Assembly: GCF_051014445.1 (NCBI RefSeq)
Contig: NW_027488368.1
Coordinates: 23,596,001 to 23,660,000, forward strand
Length of the DNA: 64,000 bases
Direction of reading: 5' to 3'
Origin: Colletes latitarsis
Lineage: Eukaryota > Arthropoda > Insecta > Hymenoptera > Colletidae
Positions 26,048 to 38,631 of the stretch are shown here, one piece after another; the stretch's first letter is position 1; each line of letters begins with the position of its first letter. The notes below the pieces were generated by a model. The model searched no databases, was not told the DNA's origin, and worked only from the letters and a program-made list of their open reading frames with translations. A program made the position numbers and the translations under genes.

Positions 26048-28159
26048 TTGCGTTATCCTCTAAAATATTGATCGAAACCAGGTTTAAGTGACTGTTTCAG
26101 TGTGGTACCACATTACTACGTGATCCAATCCAGAAATAGCCCAGGATCTAGCCATGAAGTATGAGAAATATGCGAAAGTATGAGCCTGACGAGGGCAAAT
26201 CCTAGACCTAACCCAGACCTAACATGCGTTATCCTCTAAAATATTTATCAAGACCAGGTTTAATTGATTGTTTCAGTGTGGTCCCACATTACTACGTGAT
26301 CCAAACCAGAGAAAACCCAGGATCCGTTCAACAAGTATGTGAAGAATGCGAAAGTGTGAGTCTGATGACTGAAAGTCGCAGGCCTAACCTAGACCTAACA
26401 TGCGTTATCCTCTAAAATATTGATCGAAACCTGGTTTAATCGACTGTTTCAGTGTGGTACCACATTACTACGTGATCCAATCCAGAAATAGCCCAGGATC
26501 TAGCCATGAAGTATGGGAAATATGCGAAAGTATGAGCCTGATGAGGGCAAATCCTAGACGTAACCCAGACCTAACATACGTTATCCTCTAAAATATTTAT
26601 CAAGACCAGGTTTAATTGAATGTTTCAGTGTGGTACCTCATTGCTACGTGAACCAAACGGGAAAAAACCCAGGATCCGTTCAACAAGTATGTGAAGAATG
26701 CGAAAGTATGAGTCTGATGAGTGAAAATCCCAGGCCTAACCTAGACCTAACATGCGTTATCCTCTAAAATATTGATCGATACCAGGTTTAATGGACTGCT
26801 TCAGTGTGGTACCACTTTACTACGTGATCCAAAGCAGAAAAAACCCTCGATCAGGTCAACATGTATGTTAAAACTGCGAAAGTATGACCCTGATGAGGGC
26901 AAATCCCAGGCCTAACCTATACCTAACATGCGTTGTCCTCTAAAATATTGATGGAAACCAGGTTTAATTGACTGTTTCAGTGTCGTACTTCATTACTACG
27001 TGATGCAATCCAGAAAAAGCCCCGGATCTAGCCATCAAGTGTGAGAAATATGCGCAAGAATGAGCCTGATGAGAGCAAATCCCAGACTTATACCAGACAT
27101 AACTAGCGTTATCCTCTGAAATATTGGCCGAAAGCAGGTTTAATTGACTGTTTCAGCGTGGTACCACATTACTACGTGATACAATCCTGAAACAGCCCAG
27201 GATCTAGCCATGAAGTATGAGAATTATGCGAAAGCATGAGCCTGATGAGGGCAAATCCTAGACCTAACCCAGACCTAACATGCGTTATCCTCTAAAATAT
27301 TTATCAAGACAAGGTTTAATTGAATGTTTCAGTGTGGTACCACATTACTACGTGATCCAAACCAGTAAAAACCCAGGATCTGTTCAACAAGTATGTGAAA
27401 AACGCGAAAGTATGAGCCTTATGAGGGCAAATCCTAGACCTAACCCAAACCTATCATGCGTTATCCTCTAAAATATTCATCAAGACCGGGTTTAATTGAA
27501 TGTATCAGTGTGGTACCACATTACTACGTGAACCAAACCAGAAAAAACCCAGGATCCGTTCAACAAGTATGTGAAAAATGCGAAAGTATGACACTGATGA
27601 GGGCAAATCCCAGACCTATCCCAGACCTAACTAGCGTTGTCCTCTAAAATATTGGTGGAAACCAGGTTTCATTGTCTGTTTCAGTGTGGTACTACATTAC
27701 TACGTGATGCAATACAGAAAAAACTCAGGATCTGTTCAACAAGTATGTGAAAAACGCGAAAGTATGAGCCTGATGAGGGCAAATCCTAGACCTAACCCAG
27801 ACCTAACACGCGTTATCCTCTAAAATATTGATCGAAACCAGGTTTAATGGACTGTTTCAGTGTGGTACCACACTACTACCTGATCCAAACCAGAAAAAAA
27901 CCCAGGATCTGTTCAACAAGTATGTGAAAAACGCTAAAGTATGAGCCTGATGAGGCAAATCCTAGACCTATCCCAGACCTAACTTGCGTTATCCTCTAAA
28001 ATAATGATCGAAACCAGGTTTAATTGGCTGTTTCAGTGTGGTACCACATTACTACGTGATCCAATCCAGAAGCAGCCCAGGATCTAGCCATGAAGTATGA
28101 GAAATATGCGAAAGTATGAGCCTGATGAGGGCAAATCCTAGACCTAACCCAAACCTATC
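26048..28159 (+). repeat. P block, copy 3 (12 monomers, 2,112 bp)
   Basis: Same order as copies 1 and 2: m10-type with GACGAGGGC, seven P-specific monomers (26,224-27,455) with type C at 26,752, then m13-m16. The 26,224 monomer has the original GTGGTCCCAC, like copy 1. This copy lies 19,007 bp after copy 2 and 24,286 bp after copy 1, yet I see only isolated differences. Confidence 0.87.
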
Positions 28160-30623
28160 ATGCGTTATCCTCTAAAATATTTATCAAGACCAGGTTTAAT
28201 TGAATGTATCAGTGTGGTACCACATTACTACGTGAACCAAACCAGAAAAAACCCAGGATCCGTTCAACAAGTATGTGAAAAATGCGAAAGTATGACACTG
28301 ATGATGGCGAATCCCAGACCTATCTCAGACCTAACTTGCGTTATCCTCTAAAATATTGATCGAAACCAGGTTTAATTGACGGTTTCAGCGTGGTACCACA
28401 TTACTACGTGATACAATCCTGAAACAGCCCAGGATCTAGCCATGAAGTATGAGAATTATGCGAAAGTATGAGCCTGATGAGGGCAAATCCTAGACCTAAC
28501 CCAGACCTAACATGCGTTATCCTCTAAAATATTTATCAAGACCAGGTTTAATTGAATGTTTCAGTGTGGTACCACATTACTACGTGATCCAAACCAGTAA
28601 AAACCCAGGATCTGTTCAACAAGTATGTGAAAAACGCGAAAGTATGAGCCTGATGAGGGCAAATTCCAGACCTATCCCAGACCTAACTTGCCTTATCCTC
28701 TAAAATATTGATCGAAACCAGGTTTAATTGACTGTTCCAGCGTGGTACCACATTACTACGTGATACAATCCAGAAGCAGCCCAGGATCTAGCCATGAAGT
28801 ATGAGAAATATGCGAAAGTATGAGCCTGATGAGGGCAAATCCTAGACCTAACCCAAACCTATCATGCGTTATCCTCTAAAATATTTATCAAGACCAGGTT
28901 TAATTGAATGTATCAGTGTGGTACCACATTACTACGTGAGCCAAACCAGAAAAAACCCAGGATCCGTTCAACAAGTATGTGAAAAATGCGAAAGTATGAC
29001 ACTGATGAGGGCAAATCCCAGACCTATCCCAGACCTAACTAGCGTTGTCCTCTAAAATATTGATGGAAACCAGGTTTCATTGACTGCTTCAGTGTGGTAC
29101 TACATTACTATGTGATGCAATACAGAAAAAACCCAGGATCTGTTCAACAAGTATGTGAAAAACGCGAAAGTGTGAGCCTGATGAGGGCAAATCCTAGACC
29201 TAACCCAGACCTAACACGCGTTATCCTCTAAAATATTGATCGAAACCAGGTTTAATGGACTGCTTCAGTGTGGTACCACACTACTACGTGATCCAAACCA
29301 GAAAAAAACCCAGGATCTGTTCAACAAGTATGTGAAAAACGCGAAAGTATGAGCCTGATGAGGCAAATCCTAGACCTATCCCAGACCTAACTTGCGTTAT
29401 CCTCTAAAATAATGATCGAAACCAGGTTTAATTGGCTGTTTCAGTGTGGTACCACATTACTACGTGATCCAATCCAGAAGCAGCCCAGGATCTAGCCATG
29501 AAGTATGAGAAATATGCGAAAGTATGAGCCTGATGAGGGCAAATCCTAGACCTAACCCAAACCTATCATGCGTTATCCTCTAAAATATTTATCAAGACCA
29601 GGTTTAATTGAATGTATCAGTGTGGTACCACATTACTACGTGAGCCAAACCAGAAAAAACCCAGGATCCGTTCAACAAGTATGTGAAAAATGCGAAAGTA
29701 TGACACTGATGATGGCGAATCCCAGACCTATCTCAGACCTAACTTGCGTTATCCTATAAAATATTGATCGAAACCAGGTTTAATTGACTGTTCCAGCGTG
29801 GTACCACATTACTACGTGATACAATCCAGAAGCAGCCCAGGATCTAGCCATGAAGTATGAGAAATATGCGAAAGTATGAGCCTGATGAGGGCAAATCCTA
29901 GACCTAACCCAAACCTATCATGCGTTATCCTCTAAAATATTTATCAAGACCAGGTTTAATTGAATGTATCAGTGTGGTACCACATTACTACGTGAGCCAA
30001 ACCAGAAAAAACCCAGGATCCGTTCAACAAGTATGTGAAAAATGCGAAAGTATGACACTGATGAGGGCAAATCCCAGACCTATCCCAGACCTAACTAGCG
30101 TTGTCCTCTAAAATATTGATGGAAACCAGGTTTCATTGACTGCTTCAGTGTGGTACTACATTACTATGTGATGCAATACAGAAAAAACCCAGGATCTGTT
30201 CAACAAGTATGTGAAAAACGCGAAAGTGTGAGCCTGATGAGGGCAAATCCTAGACCTAACCCAGACCTAACACGCGTTATCCTCTAAAATATTGATCGAA
30301 ACCAGGTTTAATGGACTGCTTCAGTGTGGTACCACACTACTACGTGATCCAAACCAGAAAAAAACCCAGGATCTGTTCAACAAGTATGTGAAAAACGCGA
30401 AAGTATGAGCCTGATGAGGCAAATCCCAGACCTATCCCAGACCTAACTTGCGTTATCCTCTAAAATAATGATCGAAACCAGGTTTAATTGACTGTTTCAG
30501 TGTGGTACCACATTACTACGTGATCCAATCCAGAAATAGCCCAGGATCTAGCCATGAAGTATGACAAATATGCGAAAGTATGAGCCTGATGAGGGCAAAT
30601 CCTAGACCTAACCCAGACCTAAC
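28160..30623 (+). repeat. Transitional HOR segment with a 6-monomer tandem repeat
   Basis: The order is m1, m2, m5, m6, then a new A unit (28,864, TGAGCC plus CTAACTAGCG). This is followed by an A unit with TGATGG, GACTGCTTCAG and CTATGTGATGC (29,040), an ACGCG unit with GACTGC (29,216), and m16. The run repeats 1,056 bp later: 28,864 matches 29,920, 29,040 matches 30,096, and 29,216 matches 30,272. The same A unit plus TGATGG unit recurs at 33,617 and 33,793. This is where the regular left-hand HOR gives way to the mosaic zone. Confidence 0.8.
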
Positions 30624-33600
30624 ACGCGTTATCCTCTAAAATATTGATCGAAACCAGGTTTAATGGACTGTTTCAGTGTGGTACCACACTACTACGTGAT
30701 CCAAACCAGAAAAAAACCCAGGATCTGTTCAACAAGTATGTGAAAAACGCGAAAGTATGAGCCTGATGAGGGCAAATCCCAGACCTATCCCAGACCTAAC
30801 ACGCGTTATCCTCTAAAATATTGATCGAAACCAGGTTTAATGGACTGTTTCAGTGTGGTACCACATTACTACGTGATACAATCCAGAAATAGCCCAGGAT
30901 CTAGCCATGAAGTATGAGAAATATGCGAAAGTATGAGCCTGATGAGGGCAAATCCTAGACGTAACCCAGACGTAACATACGTTATCCTCTAAAATATTTA
31001 TCAAGACCAGGTTTAATTGAATGATTCAGTGTGGTACCTCATTGCTACGTGATCCAAACCGGAAAAAACCCAGGATCCGTTCAACAAGTATGTGAAGAAT
31101 GCGAAAGTATGACCCTGATGGGCGCAAATCCCAGGCCTAACCTATACGTAACATGCGGTGTCCTCTAAAATATTGATGGAAACCAGATTTAATTGACTGT
31201 TTCAGGGTCGTTCTTCATTACTACGTGATGCAATCCAGAAAAAGCCCCGGATCTAGCCATCAAGTATGAGAAATAAGCGAAAGAATGAGCCTGATGAGAG
31301 CAAATCCCAGACATATACCAGACATAACTAGCGTTATCCTCTAAAATATTGACCGAAACCAGGTTTAATTGACTGTTTCGGTGTGGTACCACATTACTAC
31401 GTGATCCAATCCAGAAATAGCCCAGGATCTATCCCTGAAGTATAAAAAATATACGAAGGTATGAGCCTGATGAGGGCAGATCCTAGACCTAACCCAGACC
31501 TAAGATGCGTTATCCTCTAAAATATTTATCCAAACCAGGTTTCATTGAACGTTTCAGTGTGGTACCACTTTACTACGTGATCCAATCCAGAAATAGCCCA
31601 GGGTCCAGCCATGAAGTATGAGAAATATGCGAAAGTATGAGCCTCATGAGGGCAAATCCTAGACCTAACCCAGACCTAACATGCGTTATCCTCTAAAATA
31701 TTTATCAAGACCTGGTTTAATTGAATGTTTCAGTGTGGTACCACATTACTACGTGATACAATCCTGAAACAGCCCAGGATCTAGCCATGAAGTATGAGAG
31801 ATATGCGAAAGTATGAGCCTGATGAGGGCAAATCCTAGACCTAACCCAAACCTATCATGCGTTATCCTCTAAAATATTTATCAAGACCGGGTTTAATTGA
31901 ATGTATCAGTGTGGTACCACATTACTACGTGATCCAAACCAGTAAAGACCCAGGATCTGTTCAACAAGTATGTGAAAAACGCGAAAGTATGAGCCTGATG
32001 AGGGCAAATTCCAGACCTATCCCAGACCTAACTAGCGTTGTCCTCTAAAATATTGGTGGAAACCAGGTTTCATTGTCTGTTTCAGTGTGGTACTACATTA
32101 CTACGTGATGCAATACAGAAAAAACTCAGGATCTGTTCAACAAGTATGTGAAAAACGCGAAAGTATGAGCCTGATGAGGGCAAATCCTAGACCTAACCCA
32201 GACCTAACACGCGTTATCCTCTAAAATATTGATCGAAACCAGGTTTAATGGACTGTTTCAGTGTGGTACCACACTACTACCTGATCCAAACCAGAAAAAA
32301 ACCCAGGATCTGTTCAACAAGTATGTGAAAAACGCTAAAGTATGAGCCTGATGAGGCAAATCCTAGACCTATCCCAGACCTAACTTGCGTTATCCTCTAA
32401 AATAATGATCGAAACCAGGTTTAATTGGCTGTTTCAGTGTGGTACCACATTACTACGTGATACAATCCTGAAACAGCCCAGGATCTAGCCATGAAGTATG
32501 AGAAATATGCGAAAGTATGAGCCTGATGAGGGCAAATCCTAGACCTATCCCAGACCTAACTTGCGTTATCCTCTAGAATAATGATCGAAACCAGGTTTAA
32601 TTGACTGTTTCAGTGTGGTACCACATTACTACGTGATCCAATCCAGAAATAGCCCAGGATCTAGCCATGAAGTGTGAGAAATATGCGAAAGTATGAGCCT
32701 GACGAGGGCAAATCCTAGACCTAACCCAGACCTAACATGCGTTATCCTCTAAAATATTGATCGATACCAGGTTTAATGGACTGCTTCAGTGTGGTACCAC
32801 TTTACTACGTGATACAATCCAGAAGCAGCCCAGGATCTAGCCATGAAGTATGAGAAATATGCGAAAGTATGAGCCTGATGAGGGCAAATCCTAGACCTAA
32901 CCCAAACCTATCATGCGTTATCCTCTAAAGTATTTATCAAGACCAGGTTTAATTGAATGTATCAGTGTGGTACCACATTACTACGTGAGCCAAACCAGAA
33001 AAAACCCAGGATCCGTTCAACAAGTATGTGAAAAATGCGAAAGTATGACACTGATGAGGGCGAATCCCAGACCTATCTCAGACCTAACTTGCGTTATCCT
33101 CTAAAATATTGATCGAAACCAGGTTTAATTGACGGTTTCAGCGTGGTACCACATTACTACCTGATACAATCCAGAAATAGCCCAGGATCTAGCCATGAAG
33201 TATGAGAAATATGCGAAAGTATGAGCCTGATGAGGGCAAATCCTAGACGTAACCCAGACCTAACATACGTTATCCTCTAAAATATTTATCAACACCAGGT
33301 TTAATTGAATGTTTCAGTGTGGTACCACATTACTACGTGAACCAAACCGGAAAAAACCCAGGATCCGTTCAACAAGTATGTGAAGAATGCGAAAGTATGA
33401 GTCTGATGAGTGGAAATCCCAGGCCTAACCTAGACCTAACATGCGTTATCCTCTAAAATATTGATCGATACCAGGTTTAATGGACTGCTTCAGTGTGGTA
33501 CCACTTTACTACGTGATACAATCCAGAAGCAGCCCAGGATCTAGCCATGAAGTATGAGAAATATGCGAAAGTATGAGCCTGATGAGGGCAAATCCTAGAC

Positions 33601-36600
33601 CTAACCCAAACCTATCATGCGTTATCCTCTAAAATATTTATCAAGACCAGGTTTAATTGAATGTATCAGTGTGGTACCACATTACTACGTGAGCCAAACC
33701 AGAAAAAACCCAGGATCCGTTCAACAAGTATGTGAAAAATGCGAAAGTATGACACTGATGAGGGCAAATCCCAGACCTATCCCAGACCTAACTAGCGTTG
33801 TCCTCTAAAATATTGATGGAAACCAGGTTTCATTGACTGCTTCAGTGTGGTACTACATTACTATGTGATGCAATACAGAAAAAACCCAGGATCTGTTCAA
33901 CAAGTATGTGAAAAACGCGAAAGTGTGAGCCTGATGAGGGCAAATCCTAGACCTAACCCAGACCTAACACGCGTTATCCTCTAAAATATTGATCGAAACC
34001 AGGTTTAATGGACTGTTTCAGTGTGGTACCACACTACTACGTGATCCAAACCAGAGAAAAACCCAGGATCTGTTCAACAAGTATGTGAAAAACGCGAAAG
34101 TATGAGCCTGATGAGGCAAATCCCAGACCTATCCCAGACCTAACTTGCGTTATCCTCTAAAATAATGATCGAAACCAGGTTTAATGGACTGTTTCAGTGT
34201 GGTACCACACTACTACGTGATACAATCCAGAAATAGCCCAGGATCTAGCCATGAAGTATGGGAAATATGCGAAAGTATGAGCCTGATGAGGGCAAATCCT
34301 AGACGTAACCCAGACCTAACATACGTTATCCTCTAAAATATTTATCAAGACCAGGTTTAATTGAATGTTTCAGTGTGGAACCACATTACTACGTGAACCA
34401 AACCGGAAAAAACCCAGGATCCGTTCAACAAGTATGTGAAGAATGCGAAAGTATGAGTCTGATGAGTGAAAATCCCAGGCCAAACCTAGACCTAACATGC
34501 GTTATCCTCAAAAATATTGTTCGAAACCTGGTTTAATCGACTGTTTCAGTGTGGTACCACATTACTACGTGTTCCAATCCAGAAATAGCCCAGGATCTAG
34601 CCATGAAGTGTGAGAAATATGCGAAAGTATGAGCCTGACGAGGGCAAATCCTAGACCTAACCCAGACCTAACATGCGTTATCCTCTAAAATATTTATCAA
34701 GACCAGGTTTAATTGACTGTTTCAGCGTGGTACCACATTACTACGTGATACAATCCAGAAATAGCCCAGGATCTAGCCATGAAGTATGAGAAATATGCGA
34801 AAGTATGAGCCTGACGAGGGCAAATCCTAGGCGTAACCCAGACCTAACATAAGTTATCCTGTAAAATATTTATCAAGACCAGGTTTAATTGAATGATTCA
34901 GTGTGGTACCTCATTGCTACGTGATCCAAACCGGAAAAAACCCAGGATCCGTTCAACAAGTATGTGAAGAATGCGAAAGTATGACCCTGATGAGAGCAAA
35001 TCCCAGACCTATACCAGACATAACTAGCGTTATCCTCTAAAATATTGACCGAAACCAGGTTTAATTGACTGTTTCGGTGTGGTACCACATTACTACGTGA
35101 TCCAATCCAGAAATAGCCCAGGATCTATCCCTGAAGTATAAGAAATATGCGAAGGTATGAGCCTGATGAGGGCAAATCCTAGACCTAACCCAGACCTAAG
35201 ATGCGTTATCCTCTAAAATATTTATCCAAACCAGGTTTCATTGAACATTTCAGTGTGGTACCACTTTACTACGTGATCCAATCCAGAAATTGCCCAGGGT
35301 CCAGCCATGAAGTATGAGAAATATGCGAAAGTATGAGCCTGATGAGGGCAAATCCTAGACCTAAGCCAGACCTAACATGCGTTATCCTCTAAAATATTGA
35401 TCGAAACCAGGTTCAATCGACTATTTCAGCGTGGTACCACATTACTACGTGATACAATCCTGAAACAGCCCAGGATCTAGCCATGAAGTATGAGACATAT
35501 GCGAAAGTATGAGCCTGATGAGGGCAAATCCTAGACCTAACCCAGACCTAAGATGCGTAATCCTCTAAAATATTTATCCAAACCAGGTTTCAATGAACGT
35601 TTCAGTGTGGTACCACATTACTACGTGATACAATCCTGAAACAGCCCAGGATCTAGCCATGAAGTATGAGAATTATGCGAAAGTATGAGCCTGATGAGAG
35701 CAAATCCTAGACCAAACCCAGACCTAACATGCGTTATCCTCTAAAATATTTATCAAGACCAGGTTTAATTGAATGTTTCAGTGCGGTACCACATTACTAC
35801 GTGATCCAAACCAGTAAAAACCCAGGATCTGTTCAACAAGTATGTGAAAAACGTGAAAGTATGAGCCTGATGAGGGCAAATTCCAGAACTATCCCAGACC
35901 TAACTTGCCTTATCCTCTAAAATATTGATCGAAACCAGGTTTAATTGACTGTTTCAGCGTGGTACCACATTACTACGTGATAGAATCCAGAAGCAGCCCA
36001 GGATCTAGCCATGAAGTATGAGAAATATTCGAAAGTATGAGCCTTATGAGGGCAAATCCTAGACCTAACCCAAACCTATCATGCGTTATCCTCTAAAATA
36101 TTTATCAAGACCGGGTTTAATTGAATGTATCAGTGTGGTACCACATTACTACGTGAACCAAACCAGAAAAAACCCAGGATCCGTTCAACAAGTATGTGAA
36201 AAATGCGAAAGTATGACACTGATGAGGGCAAATCCCAGACCTATCCCAGACCTAACTAGCGTTGTCCTCTAAAATATTGGTGGAAACCAGGTTTCATTGA
36301 CTGTTTCAGTGTGGTACTACATTACTACGTGATGCAATACAGAAAAAACCAAGGATCTGTTCAACAAGTATGTGAAAAACGCGAAAGTATGAGCCTGATG
36401 AGGGCAAATCCTAGACCTAACCCAGACCTAACACGCGTTATCCTCTAAAATATTGATCGAAACCAGGTTTAATGGACTGTTTCAGTGTGGCACCACACTA
36501 CTACCTGATCCAAACCAGAAAAAAACCCAGGATCTGTTCAACAAGTATGTGAAAAACGCTAAAGTATGAGCCTGATGAGGCAAATCCTAGACCTATCCCA

Positions 36601-38172
36601 GACCTAACTTGCGTTATCCTCTAGAATAATGATCGAAACCAGGTTTAATTGACTGTTTCAGTGTGGCACCACATTACTACGTGATCCAATCCAGAAATAG
36701 CCCAGGATCTAGCCATGAAGTGTGAGAAATATGCGAAAGTATGAGCCTGACGAGGGCAAATCCTAGACCTAACCCAGACCTAACATGCGTTATCCTCTAA
36801 AATATTTATCAAGACCAGGTTTAATTGATTGTTTCTGTGTGGTCCCACATTACTACGTGGTCCAAACCAGAAAAAACCCAGGATCCGTTCAACAAGTATG
36901 TGAAGAATGCGAAAGTATGCGTCTGATGAGTGAAAATCCTAGGACAAACCTAGACCTAACATGCGTTATCCTCAAAAATATTGATCGAAACCTGGTTTAA
37001 TCGACTGTTTCAGTGCGGTACCACATTACTACGTGATCCAAACCAGAAAAAACCCAGGATCAGTACAACAAGTATGAGGAAAACGCGATAGTATGAGCCT
37101 GATGAGGGCGAATCCCAGACCTATCTCAGACCTAACTTGCGTTATCCTCTAAAATATTGATCGAAACCAGGTTTAATTGACGGTTTCAGCGTGGTACCAC
37201 ATTACTACCTGATACAATCCAGAAATAGCCCAGGATCTAGCCATGAAATATGAGAAATATGCGAAAGTATGAGCCTGATGAGGGCAAATCCTAGACGTAA
37301 CCCAGACCTAACATAAGTTATCCTCTAAAATATTTATCAAGACCAGGTTTAATTGAATGTTTCAGTGTGGTACCACATTACTACGTGAACCAAACCGGAA
37401 AAAACCCAGGATCCGTTCAACAAGTATGTGAAGAATGCGAAAGTATGAGTCTGATGAGTGAAAATCCCAGGCCTAACCTAGACCTAACATGCGTTATCCT
37501 CTAAAATAATGATCGATACCAGGTTTAATGGACTGCTTCAGTGTGGTACCACTTTACTACGTGATACAATCCAGAAGCAGCCCAGGATCTATGAAGTATG
37601 AGAAATATGCGAAAGTATGAGCCTGATGAGGGCAAATCCTAGACCTAACCCAAACCTATCATGCGTTATCCTCTAAAATATTTATCAAGACCAGGTTTAA
37701 TTGAATGTATCAGTGTGGTACCACATTACTACGTGAGCCAAACCAGAAAAAACCCAGGATCCGTTCAACAAGTATGTGAAAAATGCGAAAGTATGACTGA
37801 TGAGGGCAAATCCCAGACCTATCCCAGACCTAACTAGCGTTGTCCTCTAAAATATTGATGGAAACCAGGTTTCATTAACTGTTTCAGTGTGGTACTACAT
37901 TACTATGTGACGCAATACAGAAAAAACCCAGGATCTATTCAACAAGTATGTGAAAAACGCGAAAGTGTGAGCCTGATGAGGGCAAATCCTAGACCTAACC
38001 CAGACCTAACACGCGTTATCCTCTAAAATATTGATCGAAACCAGGTTTAATGGACTGTTTCAGTGTGGTACCACACTACTACGTGATCCAAACCAGAAAA
38101 AAACCCAGGATCTGTTCAACAAGTATGTGAAAAACGCGAAAGTATGAGCCTGATGAGGCAAATCCCAGACCT
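30624..38172 (+). repeat. Mosaic, more diverged satellite zone
   Basis: Still 176-bp monomers, but variants no longer follow m1-m16. Features absent on the left include CTATCCCTGAAGTATA with GAAGGTATGAGCC (31,430 and 35,130), TTTATCCAAACCAGGTTTC, CAGGGTCGTTCTTCATTAC (31,203) and CCTAGGCGTAACC. The stretch around 31,290-31,690 resembles 34,986-35,386, an offset of 3,696 bp or 21 monomers. One monomer (30,624-30,800) is 177 bp because it has the seven-A tract without the compensating lost G. I see no gene here. Confidence 0.85.
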
Positions 38173-38183
38173 ATCCCAGACCT

Positions 38184-38188
<5 letters not shown>
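38173..38188 (+). repeat. Left target-site duplication (16 bp)
   Basis: ATCCCAGACCTAACTT directly precedes the T tract and is repeated exactly at 38,616-38,631. The last two T merge with the T tract, so the unambiguous length is 14-16 bp. In the neighbouring paralogous copy this sequence occurs once, at 45,658-45,673. Confidence 0.9.

Positions 38189-38214
<26 letters not shown>
38187..38214 (-). other. Poly(A) tail of the retroelement (poly-T on plus strand)
   Basis: Twenty-eight uninterrupted T on the plus strand; the first two may belong to the target duplication. An unbroken tract of this length is expected to decay quickly by slippage and mutation, which supports a young insertion. It may also be a sequencing-length artefact, since homopolymers are error-prone. 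Confidence 0.9.
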
Positions 38215-38615
38215 GTCGTGGGGAAAATCTTCGAAAGACTCCCTCCCACCTCCTTGGGGAGAGGTGGGAGGCGTGTGTGGGATTCCCCGCGCCCGTACAA
38301 CGACAGGCGCGGGACCTACCCACTAAAAACCCCACGGTGACCCTTCGGCACGCTTTGGGAGGATACCCGGAATCGCTCGAAGCATTCTTTCGGTATCCTC
38401 CCCGTGCCCGCGCTTTCGCGCCCATCCCCCGGGGGGACAATCGGTCCCCCCAGTAGACACACTGCCTCATAGCGGCGGGACGGGGCCACTCCATCCCGCC
38501 GCTATCCGTCCCGGGGCCGCGTTTAGTGGCGGCTGCGAGCCCCAACTCGCAACCGCCCGCGACCCCGTTTCCATCCCTCGGCGGCCGGGCGTTCATGGCC
38601 GCACCAGACCGCCGA
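38189..38615 (-). mobile_element. Non-LTR-type retroelement insertion (SINE-like or 5'-truncated LINE)
   Basis: A ~427-bp GC-rich insert breaks the AT-richer satellite. On the minus strand it begins near 38,615 (CGGCGGTCTGGTGCGGCCAT) and ends in about 26-28 uninterrupted A, read as T at 38,187-38,214 on the plus strand. Exact 16-bp target duplications flank it, and an uninterrupted empty site exists at 45,658. Poly(A), variable-length target duplication and no terminal repeats are the hallmarks of target-primed reverse transcription. There is no reverse transcriptase or endonuclease motif; a 141-residue open frame on the minus strand (38,596-38,171) runs into the poly(A) and looks non-coding. 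I see no convincing tRNA-type A/B boxes. The 3' part (GGTTTTTAGTGGGTAGG, then TTTCGAAGATTTTCCCCAC before the A tract) reminds me of insect R1-like element tails, but that is unverified memory. Confidence 0.88.
38242..38557 (-). other. Series of six hairpins inside the retroelement
   Basis: Six inverted repeats follow one another almost without gaps. Arms: 38,242-38,252 with 38,261-38,271 (CCTCCCACCTC, 11 bp perfect). 38,286-38,293 with 38,306-38,313 (CCCGCGCC, 8 bp). 38,357-38,367 with 38,392-38,402 (GGGAGGATACC, 11 bp perfect). 38,431-38,438 with 38,444-38,451 (GGGGGGAC, 8 bp). 38,469-38,480 with 38,494-38,505 (ATAGCGGCGGGA, 12 bp perfect). 38,528-38,539 with 38,546-38,557 (12 bp with one mismatch). 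A small CGCG-CTTT-CGCG hairpin lies at 38,409-38,420. An RNA copied from this element should fold into a rod of stem-loops, perhaps recognised by a reverse transcriptase. Confidence 0.85.
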
Positions 38616-38631
38616 ATCCCAGACCTAACTT
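38616..38631 (+). repeat. Right target-site duplication (16 bp)
   Basis: Exact copy of the 16 bases at 38,173-38,188. The satellite resumes straight after it with GCGTTATCC in the phase expected for an m16-type monomer with AATAATGATCG. Confidence 0.9.

Larger units (their letters stand above)
1..38172 (+). repeat. 176-bp satellite array, left part
   Basis: Head-to-tail monomers of 176 bp, all in the same orientation, fill this stretch. Landmarks such as TGCGTTATCCTCTAAAATAT, the GTGGTACCAC palindrome, TTACTACGTGA, CCCAGGATC and TATGCGAAAGTATGA recur every 176 bases, for example with monomer starts at 2, 178, 354, 530, 706 and 882. The unit ends in a short internal direct repeat, AGACCTAACCCAGACCTAAC. 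Types A and B partly alternate, giving a frequent 352-bp spacing, but A-A runs (m7-m8-m9) and B-B pairs (2,642 and 2,818) break strict alternation. Length is held tightly; 175- and 177-bp units are rare. There is no gene in the stretch. This is satellite DNA of centromeric or pericentromeric style; the chromosomal location is inferred. Confidence 0.97.

Noticed and set aside
38171..38596. 141-residue minus-strand open frame across the retroelement
   Set aside because: It runs through the poly(A) into satellite (a lysine run at the end) and shows no reverse transcriptase, endonuclease or zinc-knuckle motif. GC-rich sequence keeps frames open by chance.
38189..38615. tRNA-derived promoter boxes in the insert
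   Set aside because: Short GC-rich partial matches exist, but no A and B box pair with proper spacing, and no cloverleaf, could be drawn.
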